Shown here piece by piece: positions 34,074-42,255 of a DNA stretch of 49,880 bases. Source of the stretch: Bacteroidales bacterium (GTDB lineage Bacteria; Bacteroidota; Bacteroidia; Bacteroidales; Tenuifilaceae); NCBI GenBank assembly GCA_028708425.1, contig JAQVYY010000023.1, positions 1-49,880 on the forward strand, written 5' to 3'. A program made the position numbers and the translations under genes. Numbering within the stretch: the stretch's first letter is position 1; each line of letters opens with the position of its first letter. The notes beneath the pieces were generated by a model that was not told the DNA's origin, did not search any database, and saw only the letters and a list, made by a program, of their open reading frames with translations.

Positions 34074-34337
34074 CTACGCCATAGTTTTAACCTCTTTCTC
34101 AATCATTTCCTGGGCTATATCTAGTATGGTAGTGTCGTCAAGCGTAACAATTCCTCCATCGGGACCTTGCTCATGATGAAATCCTACAGATTCTCCATTT
34201 TTCCAGTTAGTACCTCCAAAATAATTTCGAACGGTCTCGGCGTTCAAATTCAACTTCTCTGCAATTACCTGCGTGGCTCCATCAGGAAGCTGGTCTTTTA
34301 TCCTCCTGAGCTCGTTAAATGTGATTGTTTTCGACAT
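34074..34337 (-). CDS. Small HTH-like (predicted DNA-binding) protein
   Basis: An 87-residue protein. The first half looks like a helix-turn-helix: FNELRRIKDQLPDGATQVIA, then KLNLNAETVRNYFGG, where NLNAETVRNYFGG resembles a recognition helix. The second half carries GGIVTLDDTTILDIAQEMIE, a short helix. Similar short conserved proteins occur across Bacteroidota without known function. It has its own terminator and is flanked on both sides, at 33861-34012 and 34567-34716, by same-oriented copies of the 150-bp structured repeat. Confidence 0.8.
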   Translation of the reverse strand: MSKTITFNELRRIKDQLPDGATQVIAEKLNLNAETVRNYFGGTNWKNGESVGFHHEQGPDGGIVTLDDTTILDIAQEMIEKEVKTMA

Positions 34338-34566
34338 AATTTAACTGTTTTATGGTTGGATTAATGTGCTATAAAAATAATGAATTCAATTCGATTTAAA
34401 AAAAATTAGTAGGGTATTACCTACCTATTAGCTCTAGTTAGCTTAAAAAATACTGTATCCAATAGCTAAAGAGTACGTAAACAGTGCTTGCCCAATCGTA
34501 TACTTCGTATACTTTGGACAAGGTAAAACTTTTCGTAATTTTGTGCTTGATATTTTGCAAGCCAAA
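34338..34566. other. Divergent spacer with a long hairpin
   Basis: No gene is seen. CTTGCCCAA (34487-34495) pairs with TTGGACAAG (34514-34522), enclosing two copies of the self-complementary GTATAC (34498-34503, 34507-34512). The result is a 36-base hairpin, also readable as the tandem 9-mer CGTATACTT. It may be a terminator or an operator dyad. The A/T-rich left part probably holds the promoter of the small HTH gene. Confidence 0.4.
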
Positions 34567-34716
34567 TTAACCCCAATTATTCATTCGAATAATTACTGTC
34601 TGCGACAGCGACTAAGTTTCACAACCAATTTTGTTACCCAAAATTGGGCTCAACTAGACCGGGGTAAACCACATTTGCATTCATCTTTTACAAATTTGAT
34701 GAATGATGCGGGTTAA
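34567..34716 (-). repeat. 150-bp structured repeat, copy D (forward on -)
   Basis: TTAACCCC to GGGTTAA, 150 bp, the copy closest to the apparent consensus. On the minus strand hairpin 1 keeps all but one pair, hairpin 2 is perfect, hairpin 3 is GCTGTC-GCA-GACAGT with one wobble, and hairpin 4 is TAATTATTC-GAAT-GAATAATTG with one wobble. Its forward strand points to the small HTH gene 229 bases away. About 150 bases of A/T-rich DNA without a feature separate it from the HAD gene. Confidence 0.9.
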
Positions 34717-34873
34717 AATATCTGTCCCTTTTATTAGTAACGCAAAATTTACAATAAAGTTTATTATACTAGTAATTTTAAATTAAATAACCTTTTTTGA
34801 AAAGAACGCAAATAACATAGATTTTTCTGGCTAACGACTTAAATAGGTTTAAAATAAATCAACTCCCCCACCG

Positions 34874-35701
34874 ATGAGTAAACTTTCAACTAAAATGGTT
34901 ATAACCGACCTCGATGGTACCTTGCTAAACTCCGAGGGATGTGTAAGCGAAAAAGATTTTAACACGCTTGTTGAACTTGGAAACAAGGGTGTGATAAGGG
35001 TCGTTGCCACAGGTCGTTCGCCATATTCGTTTAGCAAGGTTATACCGCGAAATTTTCCCATTGACTACCTAGTATTCTCGTCTGGTGCCGGTGCTATAGA
35101 ATGGGATTCGGGCGAAATGCTTTTTACCACCGAAATTCCTGCCGCTGAGGTGCAAGAAATAGTACAGGAGCTTTTGCTCCACAACGTTGATTTCATGGTA
35201 CACGAGCCCATCCCCTCAAACCATCGGTTTTTGTACCACCAGAGCAACAGCAGAGGTAACACCGATTTTTCGCGCAGAGTTCAAATCTACTCATCGTATT
35301 GCCAGCCCTACATGCCTGGTATTGTATACGAATCGAACGCATCGCAGCTGGTTGTTATACTTCCAAACGATATTGAATGGTTTGATGAGCTAAAAAAAAG
35401 GTTCCCTGACCTAAAGGTTATTAGGGCAACCTCCCCTATCGATGGCTATTCTATCTGGATGGAAATTTTTAGAAAGGATGTTTCGAAGGCCAATGGCGCT
35501 AAATTTATTTACGATAAGCTAAACATTAAAGAACAGGAGATTATTGCCGTTGGCAATGATTTTAACGATTTGGATATGCTTACCCATTTTGCCCGCAGCT
35601 TTGTGGTGGCAAATGCTCCAGCGGAACTAAAAAAACAGTTTCGAGTGGTAAAATCAAACGACGAATCGGGATTTAGCGATGCCGTAGAAAAGGCTTTTTA
35701 A
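34874..35701 (+). CDS. HAD-superfamily Cof-type phosphatase
   Basis: A 275-residue HAD hydrolase of the Cof/IIB subgroup. Motif I is ITDLDGTLLNS (nucleophile D12, D14), motif II ATGRSPY, a IIB cap domain (about 90-190), and motifs III/IV are SKANGAKFIYDKLN and AVGNDFNDLDML. Family members dephosphorylate sugar phosphates, nucleotides or cofactors such as pyridoxal phosphate and flavin. The specific substrate is unknown. Its TAA stop (35699-35701) is formed by the TTAA end of repeat copy E, so the true C-terminus may have been set by that insertion. Confidence 0.9.
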   Translation: MSKLSTKMVITDLDGTLLNSEGCVSEKDFNTLVELGNKGVIRVVATGRSPYSFSKVIPRNFPIDYLVFSSGAGAIEWDSGEMLFTTEIPAAEVQEIVQELLLHNVDFMVHEPIPSNHRFLYHQSNSRGNTDFSRRVQIYSSYCQPYMPGIVYESNASQLVVILPNDIEWFDELKKRFPDLKVIRATSPIDGYSIWMEIFRKDVSKANGAKFIYDKLNIKEQEIIAVGNDFNDLDMLTHFARSFVVANAPAELKKQFRVVKSNDESGFSDAVEKAF

Positions 35702-35846
35702 CCCCAATTATTCATCCGAATAATTGCTATCTCCGACAGCGACTAAGTTTCACAATCCATTTTGTTGCCCAAAATCGAGCACCACTAGGTTGGGTAACCC
35801 GTATTTGCATTCATCTTTTACAAATTTGATGAGTAATTGGGGCTAA
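35698..35846 (-). repeat. 150-bp structured repeat, copy E (forward on -), overlapping a stop codon
   Basis: 149 bp from TTAACCCC to GGGGCTAA. Unlike other copies its 5' end (minus strand) reads TTAGCCCCAATTACTCATC, closer to the inverse of the 3' end, as if one end had been converted to the other. Hairpin 3 has one G-U pair and hairpin 4 is perfect. It overlaps the HAD stop codon and lies downstream of the minus-strand TraB/GumN gene, so it is the one long copy not upstream of a same-direction gene. Confidence 0.88.
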
Positions 35847-36072
35847 GGTGCTGAATATCAAAAAATTTGCAGGGTAAAAACAAAGTGAATGTCATTTCGT
35901 ATTCAACTTTTTGTAGCAAAACAATGGGTTGCTCGGTGCATTGGGTTTCTGCATATTATCACTCTCTTTGCAGTAGATTTTTAATGCCAGGATACCTTTC
36001 GGTGCCTATGTACAAACATCATGCATAATTCCACTACAGCCATTGCAGCTACAGGCATACCCTGCCGCTCCA
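35847..36072. other. Convergent spacer without recognised feature
   Basis: 226 bases between repeat E and the TraB/GumN stop. Mixed composition, no reading frame of note on either strand, and no clear terminator was seen. Confidence 0.4.
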
Positions 36073-36918
36073 CTACTCCACCATCTCGACGCTAAACCCC
36101 TCTTTCCGCATCAGGTTTAGCACCCCCTTATCACCACCTAAATGACCGCAGCCAACAGCAACAAAGGTTACCTGAGCGTTACCCAGCTCAACTATTTTAG
36201 GTATCCAGTTCTCGTTACGCCTATCAATTAAAAACTCGCCAAACTGCTTAAATTCCTCATCGCTCTCCATCATAAATTCATACACCGCCTCAACATCTCT
36301 ACTCTTATACATTACAACAAGTTGCTGGAACTCTTCCTTCGATTGGTTAAAATCATCTATGCTCTCCATAAGCATCTCGGCTTGCTGCTCCAACGGAATC
36401 ATGTCAATATATCCTATTTGCTCGCCCACAGTTTCAAGCCCACCAACGGGTTTTTGCTGAGCCATAGCTTGCTGCATAAAATATAATTCGTACGATGCTG
36501 ACTGGGCTCCAACAATCTTTTGTACTAAAAAAGACGACAACATAAGGGGCTTTATCTGTTTTAGCATCTCAATGGGCATTTGAAGCGAATCGGTAAAAAA
36601 TTTACCTAACCGTTGGTATTCCTCCAATGTAACTATCTTGTCAATGCTATTATCCTTCATCATCATCGCGGTCTGCACCTCCATAGCCATCGTGGGGCTA
36701 GACATATCAATCTCTAGAACAAGCTTTTCGGCTTCGCCAAACTTCTGAACTACTGCTGTATCAATAAAAAAATCGCCCTGAGGTAGAGCGTGTATCGTTC
36801 CATAAACATAAACTGGATATTTTGTTTTTTCACTGGTTACCTTGTATAAAAGCGATTGTGAAAAGACACCAAATGAAATGGCTGTGAGCGCAACCAAAAA
36901 AAAGATTTTTTTTAGCAT
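36073..36918 (-). CDS. TraB/GumN family protein (secreted)
   Basis: A 281-residue protein with signal peptide (FFLVALTAISFGVFSQS). The TraB/GumN fold has two GxxH-type stretches: PVYVYGTIHALPQGD near the N-terminus and FVAVGCGHLGGDKGVLNLM near the C-terminus. A glutamate-containing VLEIDMSSP follows the first, and the middle is helical. Tiki/TraB relatives are proposed metalloproteases (the GTIH and GCGHL histidines with acidic residues would form the metal site). Function in bacteria is otherwise poorly defined. It is 44 bases downstream of the TPR-PD40-SPOR gene on the same strand, so both could be cotranscribed. Confidence 0.85.
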   Translation of the reverse strand: MLKKIFFLVALTAISFGVFSQSLLYKVTSEKTKYPVYVYGTIHALPQGDFFIDTAVVQKFGEAEKLVLEIDMSSPTMAMEVQTAMMMKDNSIDKIVTLEEYQRLGKFFTDSLQMPIEMLKQIKPLMLSSFLVQKIVGAQSASYELYFMQQAMAQQKPVGGLETVGEQIGYIDMIPLEQQAEMLMESIDDFNQSKEEFQQLVVMYKSRDVEAVYEFMMESDEEFKQFGEFLIDRRNENWIPKIVELGNAQVTFVAVGCGHLGGDKGVLNLMRKEGFSVEMVE

Positions 36919-36962
36919 ATTTTTTTAATTAGTGGGAAAATAAGAAATATTGAATGTTGAAA

Positions 36963-39158
36963 TTATAATCTTTTAATAAAAGCATTTTTATGCCCTAGAT
37001 TAATCACCCTATTTAAATCATTACAAGCTTGTTGGTAGGTGCTATACTGCCCTGCAAAATACCTATAAAAACCATCGTCTCCTTGCACAACGGTTACATC
37101 GGTACCCTTATACTGATTGCTACCAAGCGGTTTTTTAAGAGCAAGTACCTGTATTCCAAATAAATCATCGGTTTGGGGTTTGGCTGCTTCTGCGCTACTG
37201 GCTGTGGACAAGGTAAAACGTTTCACAAAAGAATCTTTATATCCTAACGCTCTAAGTTTTTGCTGTATCTCGGCAGCCTCACTGCGCGTTGAAACAACTC
37301 CAACCGTATAACGATTATATCCATCGCTGCCCTTGGTAATGGTTAGCCCCTCAATATTTTTAAAATGGCTTTCGGGTACTGGAACAATTAGCGCCATAAT
37401 TTGAACAGTAAACAAACCTTCGCTAGGCTGAATATTATCAACAGCTACTGGTTGGGGTTGAGGTTTAGGTTCAGGTTGAGGTTCAGGTTGAGGTTGAGGT
37501 GCAGGTTCAGGTTCAACCGGTTTCTCTACTATTTCCTCTTCCACTTCCTCTTTTACCTCCTCTTTTACCTCCTCTGCTAATTCCTCTACAACATCTTCAA
37601 TCAAGGCAAGCGCAGGCTCCTCCTCGGGTTCTTTGAAAAGAGATATCAGATTTACATCCAAGCTTTGGTTAGTTGCATCGCTGGCTACCGCCAAAACTGT
37701 TTCAAAATCTTCGAATCCATCTGCTTTTGCCTCAACTCTATACTCACCAGGTAGCAACTTTTTCGAGAATGTTTTTTCGGCAACAGATTTACTAATTTCT
37801 GCAACAGGTTCAATCGACTCTGCATCAAATATCGAGATTTTAACACTGGATGCATCCTGTGGTTCCTCGCCAACTACGGCAATATTTCCGTTTATATTTA
37901 CCAGTGGAATTATGGTCATTTCATAAATATCCTGCGGACCCAATGCATCGGGGTTTGATAAGGCCATTAAACCGCTTGTAAGGCTAAGCGGGTAGTAAAA
38001 CAGATTGTCGTCGGGATTATTGATTGGATATCCAAGATTAACTGGTTCACCCGAACCCTCTAAATCGATATAAAAAATATCGTATCCGCCAATGCTTGAA
38101 TGACCTTGAGAGCTAAAGAACAAGTACATACCATCAGGTGTTACAAAAGGCGTATCCTCATCAAATTCGGTATTAACCCTTGGCCCCAAGTTAACCACAT
38201 TACCCCATCGCTCCTTATCGTCTAGGGTTGCCTTATAAATATCTAAACCACCATGCCCCTCGTCCCTATCACTGGCAAAATACAACGTTTTACCGTCGGG
38301 CGACACAGCCGCATGCGTTTCATTAAACTTTTTGCTGGTAATGGGTTTCTTTAACTTTTTCGACCTCACCCAAATCTCATCGTAAAACGTATCGTAAATT
38401 TGCTTTTTAGGCGAAAAATCATCAACCAAATAAAGCCATGTACCGTCGTACGATAAGGATGATGTTTTTAAAAAACCTCCCCTTATATCATCGGTAATTC
38501 TTCTCGCTTTTTGCCATTCCCCATCCTTCTTACGCGAAACGTAAATATCGTAACGCCCTCCTTTTTGCGTGGTATAGGCCATGGTACTACCATCACCCGA
38601 GATTACGGCATTAAAATTCTGGTCTTCATCATTTATCTTATTGCCAAGGTTTTCGCTACTTACTCCAATACGCTCTGCAATTAAACTGGGTGCTATTCTG
38701 CACGTTTGTATCCTATTTTCAACCTCCTTTATTCTTGGGTCATCCGATTCCAAAAAGCTCCTAAACCTATTAAATGATGCTATAGCCTCCTGAAACTGCT
38801 CATTAATCTGGTATACAACTCCTAAATAGTAATGCGCTTCAATGGGAGAACGAAGCTCCTTAATGGCTCGTGGGTCAAAATCGATAGATGCGTTTTCGGC
38901 GGCTTCCTTAAAAAAGTCGAGTGCAAGGTGCCTCTTATCTGCAGTGGATAGGTAACACATTCCAATTTTAAATTTCAGGTTAGCACTTGTTGGTGCCATC
39001 TTAAGAGCCTCGCCATATTTCTTTATAGCCTTATCGTACTGCTTGTCATACAAATAATCTTCGGCCTCAAGCTCTTTGGTGTATATTAAATTCCAATTCT
39101 GAGAATATGTAAATATACTTTGCAGTACCAAAACTATCAGAAGTAAAAATCTTAGCAT
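36963..39158 (-). CDS. Envelope protein with TPR, PD40, Pro/Glu-rich linker and two SPOR domains
   Basis: About 731 residues from ATG 39158, which starts directly with the signal peptide LRFLLLIVLVLQSIFTYSQ (an ATG at 39182 adds eight residues). Order: TPR repeats (about 30-130), PD40/beta-propeller-like repeats (about 170-400; for example AAVSPDGKTLYFASDRDEGH and DTPFVTPDGMYLFFSSQGHS), and a carboxypeptidase-regulatory-like beta domain (about 425-500). Next come an acidic then Pro/Gln/Glu-rich linker (about 505-575) and two SPOR-like domains at the C-terminus (LFTVQIMALIVPVP and LFGIQVLALKKPLG). The layout resembles T9SS/PorE-type or OmpA-like proteins, but peptidoglycan contact here would be through SPOR domains. 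Repeat copy F lies directly upstream. Confidence 0.85.
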   Translation of the reverse strand: MLRFLLLIVLVLQSIFTYSQNWNLIYTKELEAEDYLYDKQYDKAIKKYGEALKMAPTSANLKFKIGMCYLSTADKRHLALDFFKEAAENASIDFDPRAIKELRSPIEAHYYLGVVYQINEQFQEAIASFNRFRSFLESDDPRIKEVENRIQTCRIAPSLIAERIGVSSENLGNKINDEDQNFNAVISGDGSTMAYTTQKGGRYDIYVSRKKDGEWQKARRITDDIRGGFLKTSSLSYDGTWLYLVDDFSPKKQIYDTFYDEIWVRSKKLKKPITSKKFNETHAAVSPDGKTLYFASDRDEGHGGLDIYKATLDDKERWGNVVNLGPRVNTEFDEDTPFVTPDGMYLFFSSQGHSSIGGYDIFYIDLEGSGEPVNLGYPINNPDDNLFYYPLSLTSGLMALSNPDALGPQDIYEMTIIPLVNINGNIAVVGEEPQDASSVKISIFDAESIEPVAEISKSVAEKTFSKKLLPGEYRVEAKADGFEDFETVLAVASDATNQSLDVNLISLFKEPEEEPALALIEDVVEELAEEVKEEVKEEVEEEIVEKPVEPEPAPQPQPEPQPEPKPQPQPVAVDNIQPSEGLFTVQIMALIVPVPESHFKNIEGLTITKGSDGYNRYTVGVVSTRSEAAEIQQKLRALGYKDSFVKRFTLSTASSAEAAKPQTDDLFGIQVLALKKPLGSNQYKGTDVTVVQGDDGFYRYFAGQYSTYQQACNDLNRVINLGHKNAFIKRL

Positions 39159-39185
39159 ATGGATTGAGTATTTTGTTTCCATTCC

Positions 39186-39335
39186 TTAACCTCAATTATT
39201 CATTCGAATAATTGCTGTCTCCGACCGCGACTAAGTCTCACAACCCATTTTGTTACCCAAAATTGGTCTCGACTAGGTCGGTGTAACCCGCATTTGCATT
39301 CATCTTTTACAAAGTTGATGAATAATGCGGATTAA
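39186..39335 (-). repeat. 150-bp structured repeat, copy F (forward on -)
   Basis: 150 bp from TTAACCTC to GCGGATTAA. On the minus strand hairpin 1's outer stem has a U-G wobble (AATCCGCAT with ATGCGGGTT) and hairpin 4 is perfect. Hairpin 3 has one true mismatch (GCGGTC with GACAGC). It ends 27 bases before the chosen start of the TPR-PD40-SPOR gene (3 before the alternative ATG). Confidence 0.88.
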
Positions 39336-39451
39336 ATCACGCTACAAGTAGTACAAATATAGCTAAATATGCAATATATTATACCTTATTTTTGATAAGC
39401 TATAGGTTTAACGCAGTAAAGGAGCCACTCCTAAAGGCGAATAAATACTAA

Positions 39452-39493
39452 GTTCCAATCATCTTTAATAAATCTGATGAATAATGGGGTTAA
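39452..39493 (-). repeat. Partial end of the 150-bp repeat
   Basis: The minus strand reads TTAACCCCATTATTCATCAG and continues into a diverged loop and AAGATGATT, matching hairpin 1 of the family with the outer return arm missing. It is probably a remnant end, 69 bases before the ATPase start. Confidence 0.55.
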
Positions 39494-39562
39494 TTAAGGA
39501 AAATTATTGCAAGATGCTGAGAACAATTAATATGGCGAGTTGTTTTATAAAAAAACAACACT

Positions 39563-41776
39563 ATGACCGAAAAACATATTTATCCCGTTACCGGAATGTC
39601 GTGCGCTGGCTGCTCGGCCAGTGTTGAAAGCATACTTAAAAGCGTTGATGGCGTGCTAGATGCAGGCGTTAACCTTGCAAACCAAACTGCATGGGTAAAT
39701 TTTAACCCCAAAAAGGTTACCCCTACCATTTTGCAACAGGTAATACGTTCAGCAGGATACAACTTACTTATAGACAACGAGTTTAATAAAGATGCAACCG
39801 ATAACATTAGGCTCAAAGAGGCCAACACGCTAAAAATGAGAACATTTTGGGCGGCTATCCTTACCCTGCCCGTTTTTATACTTGGGATGTTCTTTATGAA
39901 CTGGAAATACTCGCCCATAATTTCGCTTATTTTTGCCACTCCCATCATATTTTGGTTTGGCCGCAGCTTCTTTATTAACGCATGGAAACAGGCACGTCAT
40001 GCAAAAGCAAATATGGATACACTTGTTGCCCTAAGTACCGGAATTGCGTATACCTACAGCCTATTTAACACTATATATCCCAGCTTTATGATTAGCCGAG
40101 GCATTGAGCCTCATGTTTACTTCGAGTCGGCTTCGGTAATCATTACATTTATACTACTTGGCAAATGGCTCGAGGAGCGTGCAAAGGGAAAAACATCATC
40201 CTCAATACGAAAACTGATGGGCCTGCAGCCCAGCACCGTAACCGTTGTTGAGAACCTTATTTACAGGGAGGTTGGAATTGCTGAACTCCAAATTGGACAG
40301 CACGTGCTGGTTAAACCAGGCGGGAAAGTTCCAGTAGATGGCACTGTTATTCAGGGCACATCGTATGTTGACGAAAGCACCATAACCGGCGAACCCATGC
40401 CTATAGAGAAAACGAGTGGACATAAGGTTTTTGCTGGCACAGCCAATCAAAAAGGAACACTTACCGTTGCCGCCGAGCAGGTTGGCTCCGAAACTATTTT
40501 AAGCCGAATAGTTAAAATGGTTGAAGAGGCGCAAGGCTCAAAAGCCCCGGTGCAAAAACTAGCCGATAAGGTGGCAAGCATTTTTGTTCCAATAGTTATG
40601 GGTATTGCCCTAATTAGCTTTGCGGGTTGGGTAATATGGGGAGGCGAACAAGGCGTAATACACGGAATTGTTGCCCTAGTTACCGTTATGGCAATAGCAT
40701 GCCCCTGCGCCATGGGGCTGGCAACCCCAACAGCCATAATGGTGGGTATGGGCAAAGGTGCCGAAAACAATGTGCTTATAAAGGATGCACAAAGCTTAGA
40801 AACAGCTCACAAGATTAATACCATCGTGCTAGATAAAACGGGCACCATAACCGAGGGAAAGCCAATGGTTACAGATGAAATATGGTTCACCGATAGCAAT
40901 AATATATCAGGATTAAAACAGATCCTTTTTTCAATCGAAAACCAGTCTGAACACCCCATTGCACAAGCCGTTGCACAATATTATACAGAGAATAGCATAG
41001 CCCCCATATCAATTAATACATTTGAAGCCTTATCGGGTTTAGGGGTAAAAGCAAGTTTAAATAACGAAAACTACCTTATTGGGAATAAAAAATTAATGCT
41101 AGAGCATAACGTGAGCATACCAGCTGAGGCAAACAGCCAGCTAGAAAATCTAAGCTCTGAAAGTAAGACCGTTATACTTTTTGCCAAAGCAAGCAATGTT
41201 TTGGCCCTTATTGCGGTTGCCGATAAGGTTAAAAGCACATCGGCCAATGCCATTAAAACCCTTGTAGGCATGGGCATTGAACCCATAATGATGACGGGCG
41301 ACAACGAACAAACCGCTAAACTTGTAGCCGCCCAGGTGGGAATAAAGCGTGTAATGGCCTCAATGCTGCCACACCAAAAAGCCGAGCAGGTAAAGAAGCT
41401 GCAAAGCGAAGGCAAAATTGTAGCCATGGTGGGCGATGGCATTAACGACTCACATGCTCTGGCACAGGCCGACGTTAGCATTGCCATGGGCAAAGGTTCG
41501 GATATTGCGTTAGATGTTGCCAAGATAACATTAATATCATCGGATTTAAACCACATACCCACGGCTATTACACTCTCAAAAAAAACGATGCGAACGGTTA
41601 AGCAGAACCTTTTCTGGGCATTTATCTACAATATTATCGGAATACCGCTGGCTGCAGGGGTTCTATACCCCATAATCGGGTTTCAGTTCGACCCGATGAT
41701 AGCAGGTATTGCCATGGCACTTAGCTCCGTATCGGTGGTTAGCAACAGCTTACGATTACGAACAGTTAAAATTTAG
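39563..41776 (+). CDS. copA: Copper-type P1B heavy-metal ATPase
   Basis: A 737-residue P-type ATPase pumping Cu+ (or Ag+) out of the cytoplasm. One N-terminal heavy-metal-associated domain with GMSCAGC (C14, C17) is followed by eight membrane helices. The transport-site motif ACPCAMG is at C380-C382. TGEPMP forms the actuator loop, DKTGT contains the phosphorylated Asp (D424), and SEHPIAQAV is the P1B HP motif. Then come MTGDNEQTA, VGDGINDSHALAQAD, and the C-terminal helices with NxxxxxxYN (NLFWAFIYNIIGIPLAAG, in part) and MALSSVSVVSNSLR typical of the Cu+ subgroup. No copper chaperone or CopY-like regulator adjoins. A weak stem with T tract follows. Confidence 0.94.
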   Translation: MTEKHIYPVTGMSCAGCSASVESILKSVDGVLDAGVNLANQTAWVNFNPKKVTPTILQQVIRSAGYNLLIDNEFNKDATDNIRLKEANTLKMRTFWAAILTLPVFILGMFFMNWKYSPIISLIFATPIIFWFGRSFFINAWKQARHAKANMDTLVALSTGIAYTYSLFNTIYPSFMISRGIEPHVYFESASVIITFILLGKWLEERAKGKTSSSIRKLMGLQPSTVTVVENLIYREVGIAELQIGQHVLVKPGGKVPVDGTVIQGTSYVDESTITGEPMPIEKTSGHKVFAGTANQKGTLTVAAEQVGSETILSRIVKMVEEAQGSKAPVQKLADKVASIFVPIVMGIALISFAGWVIWGGEQGVIHGIVALVTVMAIACPCAMGLATPTAIMVGMGKGAENNVLIKDAQSLETAHKINTIVLDKTGTITEGKPMVTDEIWFTDSNNISGLKQILFSIENQSEHPIAQAVAQYYTENSIAPISINTFEALSGLGVKASLNNENYLIGNKKLMLEHNVSIPAEANSQLENLSSESKTVILFAKASNVLALIAVADKVKSTSANAIKTLVGMGIEPIMMTGDNEQTAKLVAAQVGIKRVMASMLPHQKAEQVKKLQSEGKIVAMVGDGINDSHALAQADVSIAMGKGSDIALDVAKITLISSDLNHIPTAITLSKKTMRTVKQNLFWAFIYNIIGIPLAAGVLYPIIGFQFDPMIAGIAMALSSVSVVSNSLRLRTVKI

Positions 41777-41781
41777 CATCA

Positions 41782-41813
41782 CTCACATTTTTAAGTGAGA
41801 GTATATCTTTTTT
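41782..41813 (+). terminator. Weak terminator after copA
   Basis: CTCAC (41782-41786) pairs with GTGAG (41795-41799). A T-rich tract (TATATCTTTTTTT) follows. The stem is only 5 bp. Confidence 0.4.
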
Positions 41814-42255
41814 TGAAATTTATTGGGTAGGCACAGCAAACAGAGTAGCCTGCCATAAACAGTAGCGATAAAAAATTACGACACTTAGCCCCAATTATTC
41901 ATTTGAATGATTGGGGCTAAACACAATATGTGGAGAATACCCTATGCAACAACCCATCAATATGTACTTTACGCTTCAACCTCGAAACTAATAACCTTTT
42001 CGTCTTTATTTTCCAACACAATAATTTCCGCCATAAATCGTACTGTTTTTTAGTAAAGTAACTATAGAACTTGAACATAAAAACGATTGATAAAGGCAAA
42101 GAAAAGTTGCTAAAAACAGAGACAAAAGTAAAAACTATATACTTTCGGCAGTAAACCCAAAGTTATTAACAAATTAGTGTTAATATGTTCAATGCCAATT
42201 AGGAGAACCTTAGGTGCATAATTTGTATTTTTACACCAAATTTAAGAGAAAGACT
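41814..42255. other. Spacer between copA and the giant TPR gene
   Basis: About 440 bases with no gene. A 36-bp palindrome from the 150-bp repeat family lies at 41885-41920. The remainder is A/T-rich, and a possible leader with AGGAG at 42201-42205 precedes the TPR gene. Confidence 0.4.
41885..41920. repeat. 36-bp mini palindrome (end-to-end derivative of the 150-bp repeat)
   Basis: TTAGCCCCAATTATTCAT faces TTGAATGATTGGGGCTAA, matching at 16 of 18 positions. Both halves equal the outer 18 bases of the repeat's 3' end, so the interior was lost or never present. It can form a terminator-like hairpin. Confidence 0.7.

Noticed and set aside
33861-39335. The regularly structured repeats as a CRISPR array or tRNA cluster
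   Set aside because: Copies are kilobases apart with genes between them, no spacers, no cas genes, and they do not fold as cloverleafs with anticodon features.
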